From: Nemertoderma westbladi
Lineage: Eukaryota > Xenacoelomorpha > Nemertodermatida > Nemertodermatidae
Reading direction: 5' to 3'
Assembly (NCBI GenBank): GCA_032718475.1
Contig: JAUCBJ010004381.1
Location: forward strand, 1 to 26,230
DNA: 26,230 nt
The position numbers were made by a program, and so were the translations under genes. Each line of letters starts with the position of its first letter. The stretch's first letter is position 1. This document shows, in pieces, positions 1 to 10,400 of this stretch. The notes under the pieces were generated by a model. It saw only the letters and a list, made by a program, of their open reading frames with translations. It was not told the origin of the DNA and did no database searches.

Positions 1-45
1 TTCGAACCTGCGACACCAAACACTATTGTGTAAGCAGTTCAGGCA
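1..45 (-). mobile_element. tRNA-derived SINE head, cut by window edge
   Basis: On the minus strand the first 14 bases read as a B-box-like GGTTCGAA. TGCCTGAACTGC at 45-34 resembles the A box (TRGCNNARYNGG, two mismatches). Order and spacing fit a pol III internal promoter, but the element is cut at base 1, so no tRNA fold or tail can be checked. Confidence 0.35.
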
Positions 46-724
46 CCGTATCCACTTCTACAGAACACGCTTGTATTATTTTATTAATTGATATTGGCTC
101 GACGCCTGGATGTTGTCCATTATAAATGGTTGTTTTAGTTTGTTGCATTATGTACCGGTTATGGTGATATTGATTGAAATAATTTTCTACTTATTGTTAT
201 GCGGGAACTACAGTATAATAGCAAGGACATAATCTAGCCTATAGTACTGCTGGTTGAAGTATTTACATCACACATTAAGTAAGGCAATCAATAAGCATAT
301 CACATATACACTGGTAACGGACTTCATTACGTTTATATTAGGTAAAGTTACTTCCCAGAATCATAGATTACTTGGATAGTCGAGTCGTGCTTTACGTATC
401 AAGCTAATATCATATTTTTTAAATAACTTTTAATTATAATAATATACCTATTAATAACTAGGTAGGTTGTGTGGAAATTATTGAAAGAATAATAGAGTCC
501 TACTGAACCAATTAAAACGAAATGTGATAAATCATTACAAATACATTTAGAGTGGTGTTGGTTATCTGAATAGAGTCATCCCCTAACATAATTAGAGATA
601 GTTTATTTTTCGTACATACAACAACTGAAACTACAGTAGTTATTACTACAGTATAGTATGTAGGATACAGGATACATACAGTATACAGGTCATACAGTAC
701 ATTTATCGTATCTATTAAAAAACC
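46..724. other. AT-rich non-coding stretch upstream of the SOD gene
   Basis: No coding region is supported. The sequence is AT-rich and full of short TACAGTAT/ACTGTA words. The last 100 bases should hold the SOD promoter and 5' UTR, but no TATA box or GC box is convincing. Confidence 0.4.
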
Positions 725-1188
725 ATGATAAAACAGTGCGTTAAGGCAGTTTGCGTTCTCCGTGGCGATGAAGGTGTTTCCGGAACACTTTACCTGGAAG
801 AGAAACCCAAACAACCCGTCCACATAACCGGGGAAATCAAGGGATTGACCCCGGGCGAACACGGGTTCCATGTACACGAGTTCGGAGACAACACTCAGGG
901 GTGTGTTAGTGCCGGCGGCCATTATAATCCCTTCGGACAGACCCATGGAGGGTCCTAACGATACAACCAGACATGTTGGAGATCTCGGCAACGTTGTAGC
1001 TGGCGCTGATGGTGTTGCCAAGATCGATATAGCTGATAACCTTGTTAAACTTATTGGGGACGTCTCTGTGATAGGCCGTACTATGGTCGTACACTCGGAT
1101 GTTGATGATCTGGGGCGCGGGGGTAACCCTTGCAGCGCTGAGACTGGGAATGCGGGTGCTAGAGTCGCCTGTGGTGTTATCGGGTTAG
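725..1188 (+). CDS. SOD1: Cu/Zn superoxide dismutase, main exon, one-base frameshift
   Basis: It should disproportionate superoxide to hydrogen peroxide and oxygen. The frame opens at ATG 725 (A at -3) with the cytosolic-type N-terminus [12 protein letters not shown] and no signal peptide. The Cu/Zn ligands are all visible: HVH in [23 protein letters not shown] and the late VVH. The Cys pair (GC in NTQGC; ACGVIG), the active-site Arg (GARVACG) and the DLGRGGN loop are also present. One extra G in the GGG at 950-952 brings a TAA at 956. The family sequence resumes in the +1 frame at 954 ([10 protein letters not shown]), so the break is an indel in an otherwise intact gene. Without splicing the protein would be about 160 residues, ending GLGKNGNN at 1208. 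AG|GTAAG at 1188/1189 is an excellent donor and probably joins 1578. The enzyme core is in one exon, unlike vertebrate SOD1, which has five. Confidence 0.85.
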
Positions 1189-1577
1189 GTAAGAATGGTA
1201 ATAACTAAAGATTGAAACATTTTGATTTTTGATTATAGAAATGTAAACAGTAATTATACAGTATGGTAGGCCTATTGCTACTATAATAGTGTCACATACA
1301 GTAGTATAGTACGACTGGTAAACGTATACACTCTACAGATATTCTGTATATCAATATATGTCGCCTAATAGTTTCTGCAATTAATGCTTATGCTGTGTTT
1401 GATGTAGTGAATGTGGGTCACGGATATCCAAATTTGTGAAAAATTGTTCATTCAGTACTATCTAGCCACTCAGTTAGATTATTACAAATGTTGTAGCGAT
1501 AATTGATAAAGACGATCGGGTGATTTACTTTTAGATAAAAATAAATTACCTTCTAACATTATTTGTAATATTTTCAG
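1189..1577 (+). other. Probable intron of the SOD gene
   Basis: The 389-bp AT-rich stretch begins GTAAGAAT after TTAG and ends TATTTTCAG. Splicing rebuilds a codon G|CT (Ala) that restores GVIGLA, the usual end of animal Cu/Zn SODs (GVIGIAK/Q), and then continues open. If it is not spliced, translation stops at 1206-1208. Confidence 0.5.
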
Positions 1578-1696
1578 CTGCTTCGTCGGAACAAATGGAT
1601 GACTTGAAATCGCCCACAAAGTTCCGAAGGATTAACCAATCCATACGCGCGTTCCTCCTACCGCGGAACAGAAACCGACGGGAGAAAACTGTATGA
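1578..1696 (+). CDS. Candidate terminal exon of SOD: basic C-terminal tail
   Basis: A GC-richer island follows TTTTCAG and stays open in the phase set by the SOD donor. With the split Ala it adds 39 residues, from AASSEQMDDLKS to the stop TGA at 1694-1696. The second half is very basic (FRRINQS, LLPRNRNRREKTV). The spliced protein would have about 193 residues. A tail of this kind is not part of the standard SOD1 fold. Basic tails on extracellular SODs bind heparan sulphate, but no secretion signal is seen here, so any binding role is speculation. It could instead be an exon of another gene or chance. Confidence 0.45.
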
Positions 1697-3391
1697 ACCG
1701 GAACCGGTATCACTTTTACCGGTACTGCTGGTCCTTGTGCTTGCACAGTAGGCCTAGTTTTTGTATTTGCTACACAGTGCTCAAATGCAGTCTCCAGTCT
1801 GCATGTTCCTTGTGTCTCTACAGTATTTGTGTCCGCTCAAGTGACAGTATTTCAATTTCAATAATTTATTCCCACAGTTAAAATAATGATTGTTGTTGAT
1901 GAAATAATATAAGATAAACAGTAGGCTTACTTCTACAATGTACTGTACAATATGTGTGTATTACTGTATTAGTGTTATTGTAAATTAACAATATAGACAG
2001 TATGCTCTATATCCGGTAGAATTTTCAACTCTTCTCTCAGTAAAATAAACACCAATGAATGACGTTTTATTATCCACAATATGGCAACCACGGTATTTTG
2101 AGCATTTAAATATTTTCTAGTATTATTACTTTCAGGGGTCCTTTTCGCGAATCGTACCGGATATATCATTACATCTACAGTATAATATACCAAGTAATTA
2201 TTCCCGGATAGCTTTATTTCATATTACCGTTGCCAGATGGCTGGGGTTTCACTCTCCATTACTGTAATAACTTATTAATTAATGCAAATAAAGTGCTGTG
2301 CTCATACAAATATATGTTAATTGATAATATTGAATACAAAGCGGGAAAATCTTAGTTTGGAGACATATATATATTGACATATTATTTAATATTTTTTATT
2401 ATTTAACAATTCTGATGACCAGGTTAAAATGGACTCGTTAAATATTTATTATATATGCTTGACGGTTATAGGGTTAGGATTTTTTCAGGTTAGGGTTTAT
2501 CAATTTTTATTTAAAAGAATAGTAAAATGATTATGATTGCCAGTATTGTTTAATTTATTGCACTATTTTATGTTTTATGTTGATTGTAATCCAGTTTAAC
2601 GATTAAAACAATGTTGACATCAGACATTTATACTTCCTGAGGGAGTTACACACTAATTTGGAGTTCTGTAGATGTACTACAGTATTCGTACCATTTCTCT
2701 TAATTATCATGTTGGTTTTTTAAAACATAAGAAATTACAACAAAATCACCAACCAGAAAAACACCCCGACTATTTTTTTAGGTAGTTGGCTTTCTACTGC
2801 AATTTTTGACCGATATGCAGACAAGCAGACTAACTGCTTTTCGTCAAACGTGAAAATTGCCATTGGAAATGTAATCACCAACCAAGAATACCAGCAGCAA
2901 CAATTTTACTTAGTTGTTGTTCTTAGAGAATTTTGCTAATAAGAAAATAATGAAGGTTGAAGACTTTTGGTGAATTTCTTCTAAACGTTTATAAATATTT
3001 TGTACCTATTTCCAGCCCCCGACTTTAAATGACAATATCTCGAGAAGTTAAAATAATATCAAATTATTTTTATATTAGGCCTATTTTAATATCAAATTAA
3101 GCTAATAAAACCAAAGTGTTCGCTGAAAGATTATCCACTAGAATTGCTCACAAAGAGTAAAAATATATTTTTTCATCCTCTTTCAATCAAGCACAGAAAA
3201 ATCAACATTCAATATAATAATACAATGCAAGTTTGTTGAGGAAGAGTTTTCAAACTATCACAATTTGTCTTCAACCTGTCTGCCCTCAGCAGTATGTTTC
3301 ATTAAATATTGACGGTATGCTACGTATAGTAAAAATAATACTGAAATAATAATAGTAGAGGGATCTAGGCGCTTGCACAACGTTCCGCGGC

Positions 3392-3414
3392 GGGGGGGGG
3401 GGGGGGGGGGGGGG
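3392..3414. repeat. Homopolymer run of 23 G
   Basis: The run is uninterrupted and flanked by CCGCGGC and ACTGGA. It can form G-quadruplex on the plus strand, and its length is unreliable in any sequencing technology. Confidence 0.9.
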
Positions 3415-3595
3415 ACTGGACGCAATAAAAATTCATCCCTCTCCAGGGGAAATTTGACGCAAATAACAGCTGATTATTCTCAAAAATAAAACTGTAACCT
3501 GTTCTATTGTATTTAGTTTATTGTTTTGGTTAAAATAACGTGCCACTGTAACCTGCTCCTTTGCCTAAATTGAGAATTTAACATTGACTGATTGA

Positions 3596-3622
3596 GGCGG
3601 GATATTAATTCGCCAAGGCGGG
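3596..3622 (+). promoter_or_regulatory. Paired GGCGGG boxes upstream of UMP synthase
   Basis: GGCGGG occurs at 3596-3601 and 3617-3622, about 260 bases before the start codon, in an otherwise AT-rich setting. They resemble Sp1-type GC boxes of TATA-less housekeeping promoters. The assignment rests on position and motif only. Confidence 0.25.
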
Positions 3623-3880
3623 TTTTGCGTTCAGTTTCCCCCCCTGTCTCAACAAGAGTGTTCTATTAAAAATATCATAATTTTGGCGGTAAATTCAAAA
3701 ACACTTCCTGGTCTCCGAGGTTCTTGTCACATGTCAGGTAGTGACGATTTAATTCAGATTATTACAGTATTACTGTATTAAATCAGTTTGTTTCTCCTGT
3801 CGCCCCAAAGGTAAACATTTAATTTAATATTTGTTTGCAACTTTTGTCTCAGATTATTTTCTCCAACCTCCATCGGCTCC

Positions 3881-5422
3881 ATGGCAGCTACTGGTACCGG
3901 TACCACTGATGATTCCAATCGTGAATCAATTATTGTAAGTTTGTACGACATTGGAGCGGTTAAATTCGGAACCTTCACTTTAAAATCCGGAATTTCCTCT
4001 CCAATATATTTCGACCTCCGTTTAATCGTCTCGCACCCTTCTCTACTCCGTGAGATCAGCGAATTGACATGGCAACTGGCTATTGGCTGCAGCTACCAGC
4101 GCGTTTGCGGTGTTCCCTACACGGCGTTACCCATAGCCACGTGTCTATCCGTGGATCACGGTGTCCCCATGGTGATAAAACGTAAAGAAGAGAAATCCCA
4201 CGGTTTAAAGAAGATGGTGGAGGGAAGTTTTACCGAGGGGGATATTTGTTTGGTGGTGGAAGATGTTGTAACTACGGGCGGGAGCGTCAAGGAAACAGCA
4301 AAGTCTTTACGAGGTGTCGGTCTACGTGTTGAAGATGCGGTGGTTCTATTAAACCGGGAGCAGGGTGGATCCGCGAATCTTAAAGATAACGGGATAAATC
4401 TCCGTTCGGTGTTCTCCATCACGGAAGTTCTCGAAGTCCTCGCGAAACGAGGTAAAATATCCGTGGAAACGCAGGAATCCGTGGCCGTGTTTATCGAGAT
4501 GAATCAGTCGCGACCGAGAGAGAAGAATTACGAGGATCCGATCGAAGGCGACGGGTTCGTCATCTACCGACACGAGATTCCTCGGAACCCCGGTGAGCAG
4601 AAACGCTTCCTAGATTTACACTCCCGCTCCCAATGCGCTTCCCACCCCCTAGCTAAGCGATTGTTCTCTCTGATGGACTCGAAGAGGACGAATCTTTGTT
4701 TATCTGCGGACGTAACTTCCTCCGCGGAGCTAGTCGATTTGGCAGATCGGATCGGGCCGTTTATCTGCGCGCTGAAGGTCCACGCTGACATCGTGTCGGA
4801 TTGGTCGGGAGGAACGGGGGAGCGACTCCGGCAACTGGGGGAGGAGCGCGGGTTCCTGCTGATCGAGGATCGTAAGTTCGGCGACATCGGGGCGACGGTG
4901 CGGAAACAGTTCGTGGGTGGGACGTGCGGGATCGCGGGTTGGGCGGACGTGGTTACGGCTCACGGGATAGCGGGGCCCGGGACGCTGGCGGCGTTGAGCG
5001 AGGCTGCCGTCGACGCAGGTAGGCCGTACGGGTGTCTGTTAGTAGCCGAGATGAGCAGCGAGGGGAATCTATTGGACGCGGAGTACACCCAGAAGGTCGC
5101 GGAGTTAGCTAAGCAGTTCAAAGACCTCGTTGTCGGGTTTATAACCCAACGGAGGGTGTTACCCCATGCGTGGGGGTTAGTGAACGCAACCCCAGGGGTA
5201 CAACTCTCCCGGGGATCCCCACAAGGGGACGGGTTAGGCCAACAGTACCGAACCCCGATGGTGGCTGTTTGCGATCAAGAGAACGACCTCGTTGTGGTGG
5301 GTCGTGGAATCTACGAGGCTGATGATCCAGTGGAAACTGCTAAGAAATACCGGGATCAGAGTTGGGCCGGGTTGATGAAATGGTCCCGTTTGAGCTCCTT
5401 TATGTGCGGCCCATGTTTCTAG
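3881..5422 (+). CDS. UMPS: Uridine 5'-monophosphate synthase (OPRT-ODC fusion)
   Basis: It catalyses the last two steps of de novo pyrimidine synthesis: orotate + PRPP to OMP, then OMP to UMP. The frame is 513 residues (human 480). The OPRT domain fills about 15-210: the KFGTFTLKSG and SSPIYFDLR segments, VCGVPYTALP, the KRKEEKSHG loop, the PRPP motif VVEDVVTTGGS and LLNREQGG. The ODC domain fills about 255-500: LCLSADV, the ALKVHAD lysine, the catalytic EDRKFGDIGAT (D-K-D), LLVAEMSS, VVGFI, the TPGVQL loop, LGQQY and the phosphate-binding VVGRGI. No catalytic residue is missing. The start at 3881 places the conserved SLYDIGAVKFG near residue 21, as in the human enzyme. There are no introns in the coding region, unlike vertebrate UMPS. 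The gene is GC-rich against AT-rich flanks. No poly(A) tract or target duplication is obvious, so retrogene origin is possible but unproven. Confidence 0.95.
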   Translation: MAATGTGTTDDSNRESIIVSLYDIGAVKFGTFTLKSGISSPIYFDLRLIVSHPSLLREISELTWQLAIGCSYQRVCGVPYTALPIATCLSVDHGVPMVIKRKEEKSHGLKKMVEGSFTEGDICLVVEDVVTTGGSVKETAKSLRGVGLRVEDAVVLLNREQGGSANLKDNGINLRSVFSITEVLEVLAKRGKISVETQESVAVFIEMNQSRPREKNYEDPIEGDGFVIYRHEIPRNPGEQKRFLDLHSRSQCASHPLAKRLFSLMDSKRTNLCLSADVTSSAELVDLADRIGPFICALKVHADIVSDWSGGTGERLRQLGEERGFLLIEDRKFGDIGATVRKQFVGGTCGIAGWADVVTAHGIAGPGTLAALSEAAVDAGRPYGCLLVAEMSSEGNLLDAEYTQKVAELAKQFKDLVVGFITQRRVLPHAWGLVNATPGVQLSRGSPQGDGLGQQYRTPMVAVCDQENDLVVVGRGIYEADDPVETAKKYRDQSWAGLMKWSRLSSFMCGPCF

Positions 5423-7006
5423 TTCTACATGTTATTTCTTTAATTGGTTTAATAATTTCTATTATATTTACATCTCATAAGGGGAACTGTTTGTGATAAA
5501 AAAATCATGGAGATTTCAAAACTAAAAACGACATCGCGTGATCTATTTTTGTTCTTGAGTTATAGCTGTCTGTCTACCTGTCAGTCCATAGCACACGCAT
5601 TGTACAATTTTCGCTATATGATTTTTCTTGTTCAGTGACTTCAATTCTAATGTCAGTTTTAATGCTTGATGGATTCTAGAATGTCTGTCTGTCTTTCTGC
5701 CTGCCAGCATGTTTATCATTCTGCCGGCCTGCCTGTCTATCTGTTGGCCAGTCAATCGTAAATTACTAATTCAATACACATTTTTTTTTGTTATAGGGGT
5801 CTTGATTCCTATGATCTATGGTTCCGTTTCTGATGTTTGTTTTTACAGAGCAGGTATTCTAGATATCCTGTCGCGTCTTACTGTTAAAGGAAAAGTAAAG
5901 TAAAGTAAATTTTCTTCGGCCGCTAGGCCAGGGATTACGCACAAAGTCTGACGACTTATTTCCAGTGCGGTCCCCCCAGAACTTTACTCCCCAGAGGGAA
6001 CTCTAGTACTCATTTAGCTACCACTTAAGGATGCAAGGCAGAGATGCGCCCTGGCTGTTATATAAGACTGACAGGTATACAAAACAACACAAAGCCGTCA
6101 TGACATTGCAGCCCAGGAAACCCATTTTAAAAACTTTTTTAAAAAACTAAAATTTTAGTGAGGTCATGTGCTTTTCTAAATTGTTCACAGACAGACGGAC
6201 GGACGGACTAAATCCCATCAACAGTCAAAACAGACATCAGAATTGAAATCACCCACCAGGGAAATCCCCATATCGAAATTTTAGTTAAGTATAAGTATTC
6301 TTCCTTATTTTTTTGAATATAGTGTGAAATATCCCTCCATTTAACAAAAATTTGGCGGGAAGGTTTGACACTTTAATCTCATTACCTATTTATTAAGGTT
6401 CCAGTTTCTCTGGAACCACTTCACCAAATTGCATGAAATTTTCAGTATATAATAATATGTTTTTCTACTAATCCTTACCATTAGAAATTGCAAAAGTTGC
6501 ATCACAATAAACAGCCAAAATACTTATTTTTTTCATTTTTGAAAAATTATATTTTTTATTACACAAGGCTAAATTAATCGTAATTCCCATCAAAAGATCA
6601 AACCATTCTGTTGAACCAATTCCTAAGACGAGGTACATGAGCTTAATAGTAAAATTGACAAACAGGTGTCCTTAAACCCAGTGGGCTATTCTTGAATTAC
6701 ACTAATTTGGTTATAATCCTTTCGTACGCTAATAATGTATATATAATAATTAGGGTTTGTATTTAGTAATTGAAATAATTATGTAACATCTTTCATATCT
6801 TATAGTTTGTGATATTATTATAATATTGCTTCCAACTTTATTGTAGTTAAAACTAATTATTTCACTCCTGAATTTTTTCCCCAATTTCGTTTTGAGCGGT
6901 TCATTTCATTACGTCATCTACAGGGTACTTTATAATCTAATGAGCTACGATCGCACGTCAATGTGCACTATTTACGCAGCCACTACTTATAGCGATATTC
7001 AGTTAA
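5423..7006. other. Non-coding region between two convergent 3' ends
   Basis: No gene is supported. It holds a TGTCTGTC/CTGCCTGCC-rich stretch (5560-5760), AAAGT repeats at 5890-5909, a GC-richer probable dispersed repeat (5915-6120), a GACGGACGGAC microsatellite near 6190-6207 and a perfect 8-bp stem, 5-base loop hairpin (GGTTCCAG/CTGGAACC, 6397-6417). TTTGGCGGGAA at about 6351 matches an E2F site but is far from any start. Confidence 0.4.
6837..6842 (-). terminator. Possible poly(A) signal of the six-exon gene
   Basis: TTTATT on plus is AATAAA on minus, about 165 bases after the TGA at 7009-7007. It is in the right place for cleavage and polyadenylation, but the motif is common in AT-rich DNA. 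Confidence 0.35.
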
Positions 7007-7415
7007 TCATAGATCTGGAGTATCCTCTATATTCCGACCTGTTCTGATATGAGAGGAGGGGACTTCCAGAATATATCCAGACTTATTATCGTCCTCTTCC
7101 TTAGGCGAAGGTCTAAGGACGGAATCTAATAGTTTGGAAGGTTCGCCTTGGTACCCTAACATATTGGCCAGTTCTCTAACACGATACTCTGTCTCCCTTG
7201 TAAGCTGATGTTTTGCACCCAGGGTCGACTTATACAACTCCATGGTTGTTATCATTACAAGCAAGACGTCTTTCATCATGGCGACCTCCAACTCCTTTGG
7301 AATATCGCAGTCATCCACACCAACCTTGTTTATCAATGTTTCTATGCTTTCTTTTCGATCTGGTTTCTCATTTCTGGCGCGCCTTATACTTTTGTATTCT
7401 TTTTTTGATAAACCC
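7007..7415 (-). CDS. Exon 6 (last coding exon) of the six-exon gene
   Basis: This 409-nt exon encodes 135 residues plus the stop. It is preceded on minus by the acceptor CTTTATTCGTTTTAAAG|G and is open from a stop at 7420-7418. It has normal coding composition, with charged residues spaced as in helices (DIPKELEVAMMKDVLL, TRETEYRVRELANML). There is no in-frame ATG near its upstream end, which supports its being a downstream exon rather than a stand-alone gene. Confidence 0.75.
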
Positions 7416-10400
7416 CTTTAAAACGAATAAAGTTTTAAATGATTTATTAAATAATTAAAAGAGGACTTGGACTTTGTATCAACAACTCTAGAAAATGAAG
7501 CGAAAACATGAATGCTATAGAATAATTGTCCATATAAACTCCTGATTTTTGACTGCCAAGCAAAAGGTAAATTCACCCTCTATAAATTTCATTTTGAAAG
7601 TACCAATAGTGGGAAAGGTGCAGGTTAAGTCACACCTTGGGTAGTAAGGCCAAGGCCTACCTTGTGTAGTGGTTGCTTTGAATTCAGATCTCTCTGGAGG
7701 TCGTGGGTTCGATCCCCATATGTGAGCATGACCTACATATATATATTACAAAGTTTGAGAAAGAATGCCCCTAAATGAGGAATATAAGCAAGATACAGAG
7801 CTAGAACCTCAATGCAATTATAGGCCTATCGTATGATATCATTGGAAATTCTGATAAATGAGCAGCTGTTCAATGTCTGAGTACTACATTATAGTTATAC
7901 GTGTTAGAAAAAACATAAATATTACTGTAGTATTGTTAATCAGTGAAATTGAATGAATAAATTTATCACATTGGGAGTAAACATCATATTTGGGAAATAT
8001 ATATAGTTCTACCGTATATATAGTTTTTTTGTTTTAAACAATCAATAAAATAAATAGGAATACTTACGATCCAGACCCACGTCCTTCTCGAGCTGAAATA
8101 AAAATAAAACAGCTGTGATACGTTACTGTTTGTGTGATACGTACCTGTTTGTGTGATACGTACCTGTTTGTTTGATACGTACCTGTTTGTGTGATACGTT
8201 ACTGTTTGTTTGATACGTACCTGTTTGTGTGATACGTACCTGTTTGTGTGATACGTACCTGTTTGTGTGATACGTACCTGTTTGTGTGATACGTACCTGT
8301 TTGTGTGATACGTACCTGTTTGTGTGATACGTACCTGTTTGTGTGATACGTACCTGTTTGTGTGATACGTACCTGTTTGTTTGATACGTACCTGTTTGTG
8401 TGATACGTACCTGTTTGTGTGATACGTACCTGTTTGTTTGATTAGTATCTGTTTGTGTGATACGTACCTGTTTGTGTGATACGTACCTGTTTGTTTGATA
8501 CGCACCTGTTTGTGTGATACGTACCTGTTTGTGTGATACGTACCTGTTTGTGTGATACGTACCTGTTTGTGTGATACGTACCTGTTTGTGTGATACGTAC
8601 CTGTTTGTGTGATACGTACCTGTTTGTTGTGATACGTACCTGTTTGTGTGATACGTACCTGTTTGTGTGATACGTACCTGTTTGTTTGATACGTACCTGT
8701 TTGTTTGATAAGTACCTGTTTGTTTGATACGTACCTGTTTGTGTGATATGTACCTGTTTTAAATTCACTATGTATTTTCTATGTATACGCTACGCCTACA
8801 GTAGTATACACAGTTACAGTAGATACCAGTTGGCATATAGATGATTTATTCATTAACATAAATACGTACCGGGCCATTCTGACGATTCTGCGGGGCCTTT
8901 GAACATTTGTTTAAACGATTTTTTCAACGAGCTAGGCCTAAAATAGTAACAACGATTATAGATACAACAGCCACTTAAAGGCGGGTAATTTAAACCAAGA
9001 CGACGCAGATTCCTACTGGGAGCCAACCGTGTACACAGACTGAAAGGGTGATACTATATTTCAGGACACCAAGAAATTGAACAGCTAAGGCGTGAAAATA
9101 GTGATAAAAAGTAGCTAAAATAAAAAAAAAATAGATAAAATAATTTTGTTCAGAAGTGGAAAAAATGAGTAATCACGTCACCGGGGGTTGAACCAGCGCT
9201 ATACGTATGTTTCGGCTTATCAGGCCTCATTAGTAGCGCTAACCAGTTCAGCCACTTGCCCCTGACATTTGCTCTCCCACCTACACGTATATTGAACAGG
9301 CAGTCTTTAAGTCTTACTTTGGGTTTCATACATATATTTATTCATGGTAATTGTTCGTAAATTCACAAGCTTGCAACAATTAATGGACGAGTCCATTGCT
9401 ATCGATATTGTTGTTGTAATAAATTTCGCGCCTATGCCGGGTAGCCTAATAACGAAAAACGCAAAACGAAACAATGGGCAAAGTACACAATAGTAGTATA
9501 TGTAAAAAAAAACACTGTTTGTAGGAAATGTATCTTCTCCTACAATTATAAACGAAATAAAGCGAAATTTTGCTGAAAGCATGTCCAATGCTCCCTATGG
9601 AGTATCTGAATTCTACGATTATGAATGGTCATTCTATAATTAATTTAACTGTTGCTAGGCAACCAACAGGTCCCTCGCAACCAAAACCTTGCATACACAA
9701 TTAGGTCCGATAATAAACCTACTATCATCAAAGTTTCATCCAATACCATCAACATTAAGTGCAAGAAGTTGTGTGTACAAACAAACAAACAAACACGCGT
9801 GAGAAATAAGGACATCCAATTCTTGGATCCATTCATAATCCAATTCTTGGATCCGTTCAAAAATAACAATAGTGATGTTCCAGAATAATTGAATTATTGT
9901 GCAATCAGCTGTGATTCAATCAGAAATTAATAAAATTTACAATTACCTGTCGTGCATTAAATATTATCTCGGTAACTAGACGTAACATACAATTTTATAA
10001 ATAAATATATCTAAGGTAACTGATGCAGAAATTATGCATTTGAACTGAAAGAATGTTTTATCAATAAAACGAACAGACATGATGAATGTGGCGACAATTA
10101 TAATAAAATTAATATTAAAGTGAAGGACTGACAACCACACAAGTGTAATATAAGTAGTGCGACGCTAAATTGCGAACTTTTTCAAGCACAATAATATTGG
10201 AGTTATTATTGTGCTTGAAAAGTTCGCAATTTAGCGTACGAATGGTCGCACTACTTATATTACACTTGTACTTACTTACTGGTAATAACGGGCCTAGAGA
10301 CTAGAGTGTAACTTACGGGCCTAGAGACTAGTGTAACTTATTGATAATGACGGGACTAGAGACTAGAGTGTAACGTACGGGCCTAGAGACTAGTGTAACT

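Larger units (their letters stand above)
1697..3880. other. Intergenic stretch between SOD and UMP synthase
   Basis: No coding region is supported. An AATAAA at 2044-2049 lies 348 bases after the SOD stop and could be its poly(A) signal. A weak TTAGGG-like patch sits at 2469-2500 and a 23-base G run at 3392-3414. The last 300 bases hold two GGCGGG boxes. Confidence 0.4.

Noticed and set aside
512-1094. Minus-strand frames opposite the SOD exon
   Set aside because: These are shadows of the SOD coding sequence.
1546-1746. Minus-strand frame over the SOD tail exon
   Set aside because: It is antisense to the candidate exon, and the plus strand has the splice-site support.
2465-2500. Interstitial telomere repeat
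   Set aside because: There are only two or three imperfect GGTTAGGG words, which is too few.
4156-4963. Several minus-strand frames opposite UMP synthase
   Set aside because: They are shadows of a GC-rich, well conserved plus-strand gene.
6351-6361. E2F site TTTGGCGGGAA as a promoter element
   Set aside because: It lies between two convergent 3' ends with no start nearby, so it is probably chance or repeat-borne.
7208-7458. Plus-strand frames opposite exon 6
   Set aside because: They are shadows. The minus frame has the splice phase and composition of a real exon.
8114-8757. CRISPR-like array
   Set aside because: The units are contiguous 19-bp tandem repeats with no spacers, in an animal genome.
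7984-8768. Two long minus-strand open frames of repeating THxNRYVSHKQVRI-type peptide
   Set aside because: They are translations of the 19-bp minisatellite, whose 57-nt period stays open in this frame. The region is intronic.
9184-9264. Functional tRNA gene
   Set aside because: The A and B boxes are good, but no acceptor stem pairs and spacing is irregular, so it was called SINE-like.
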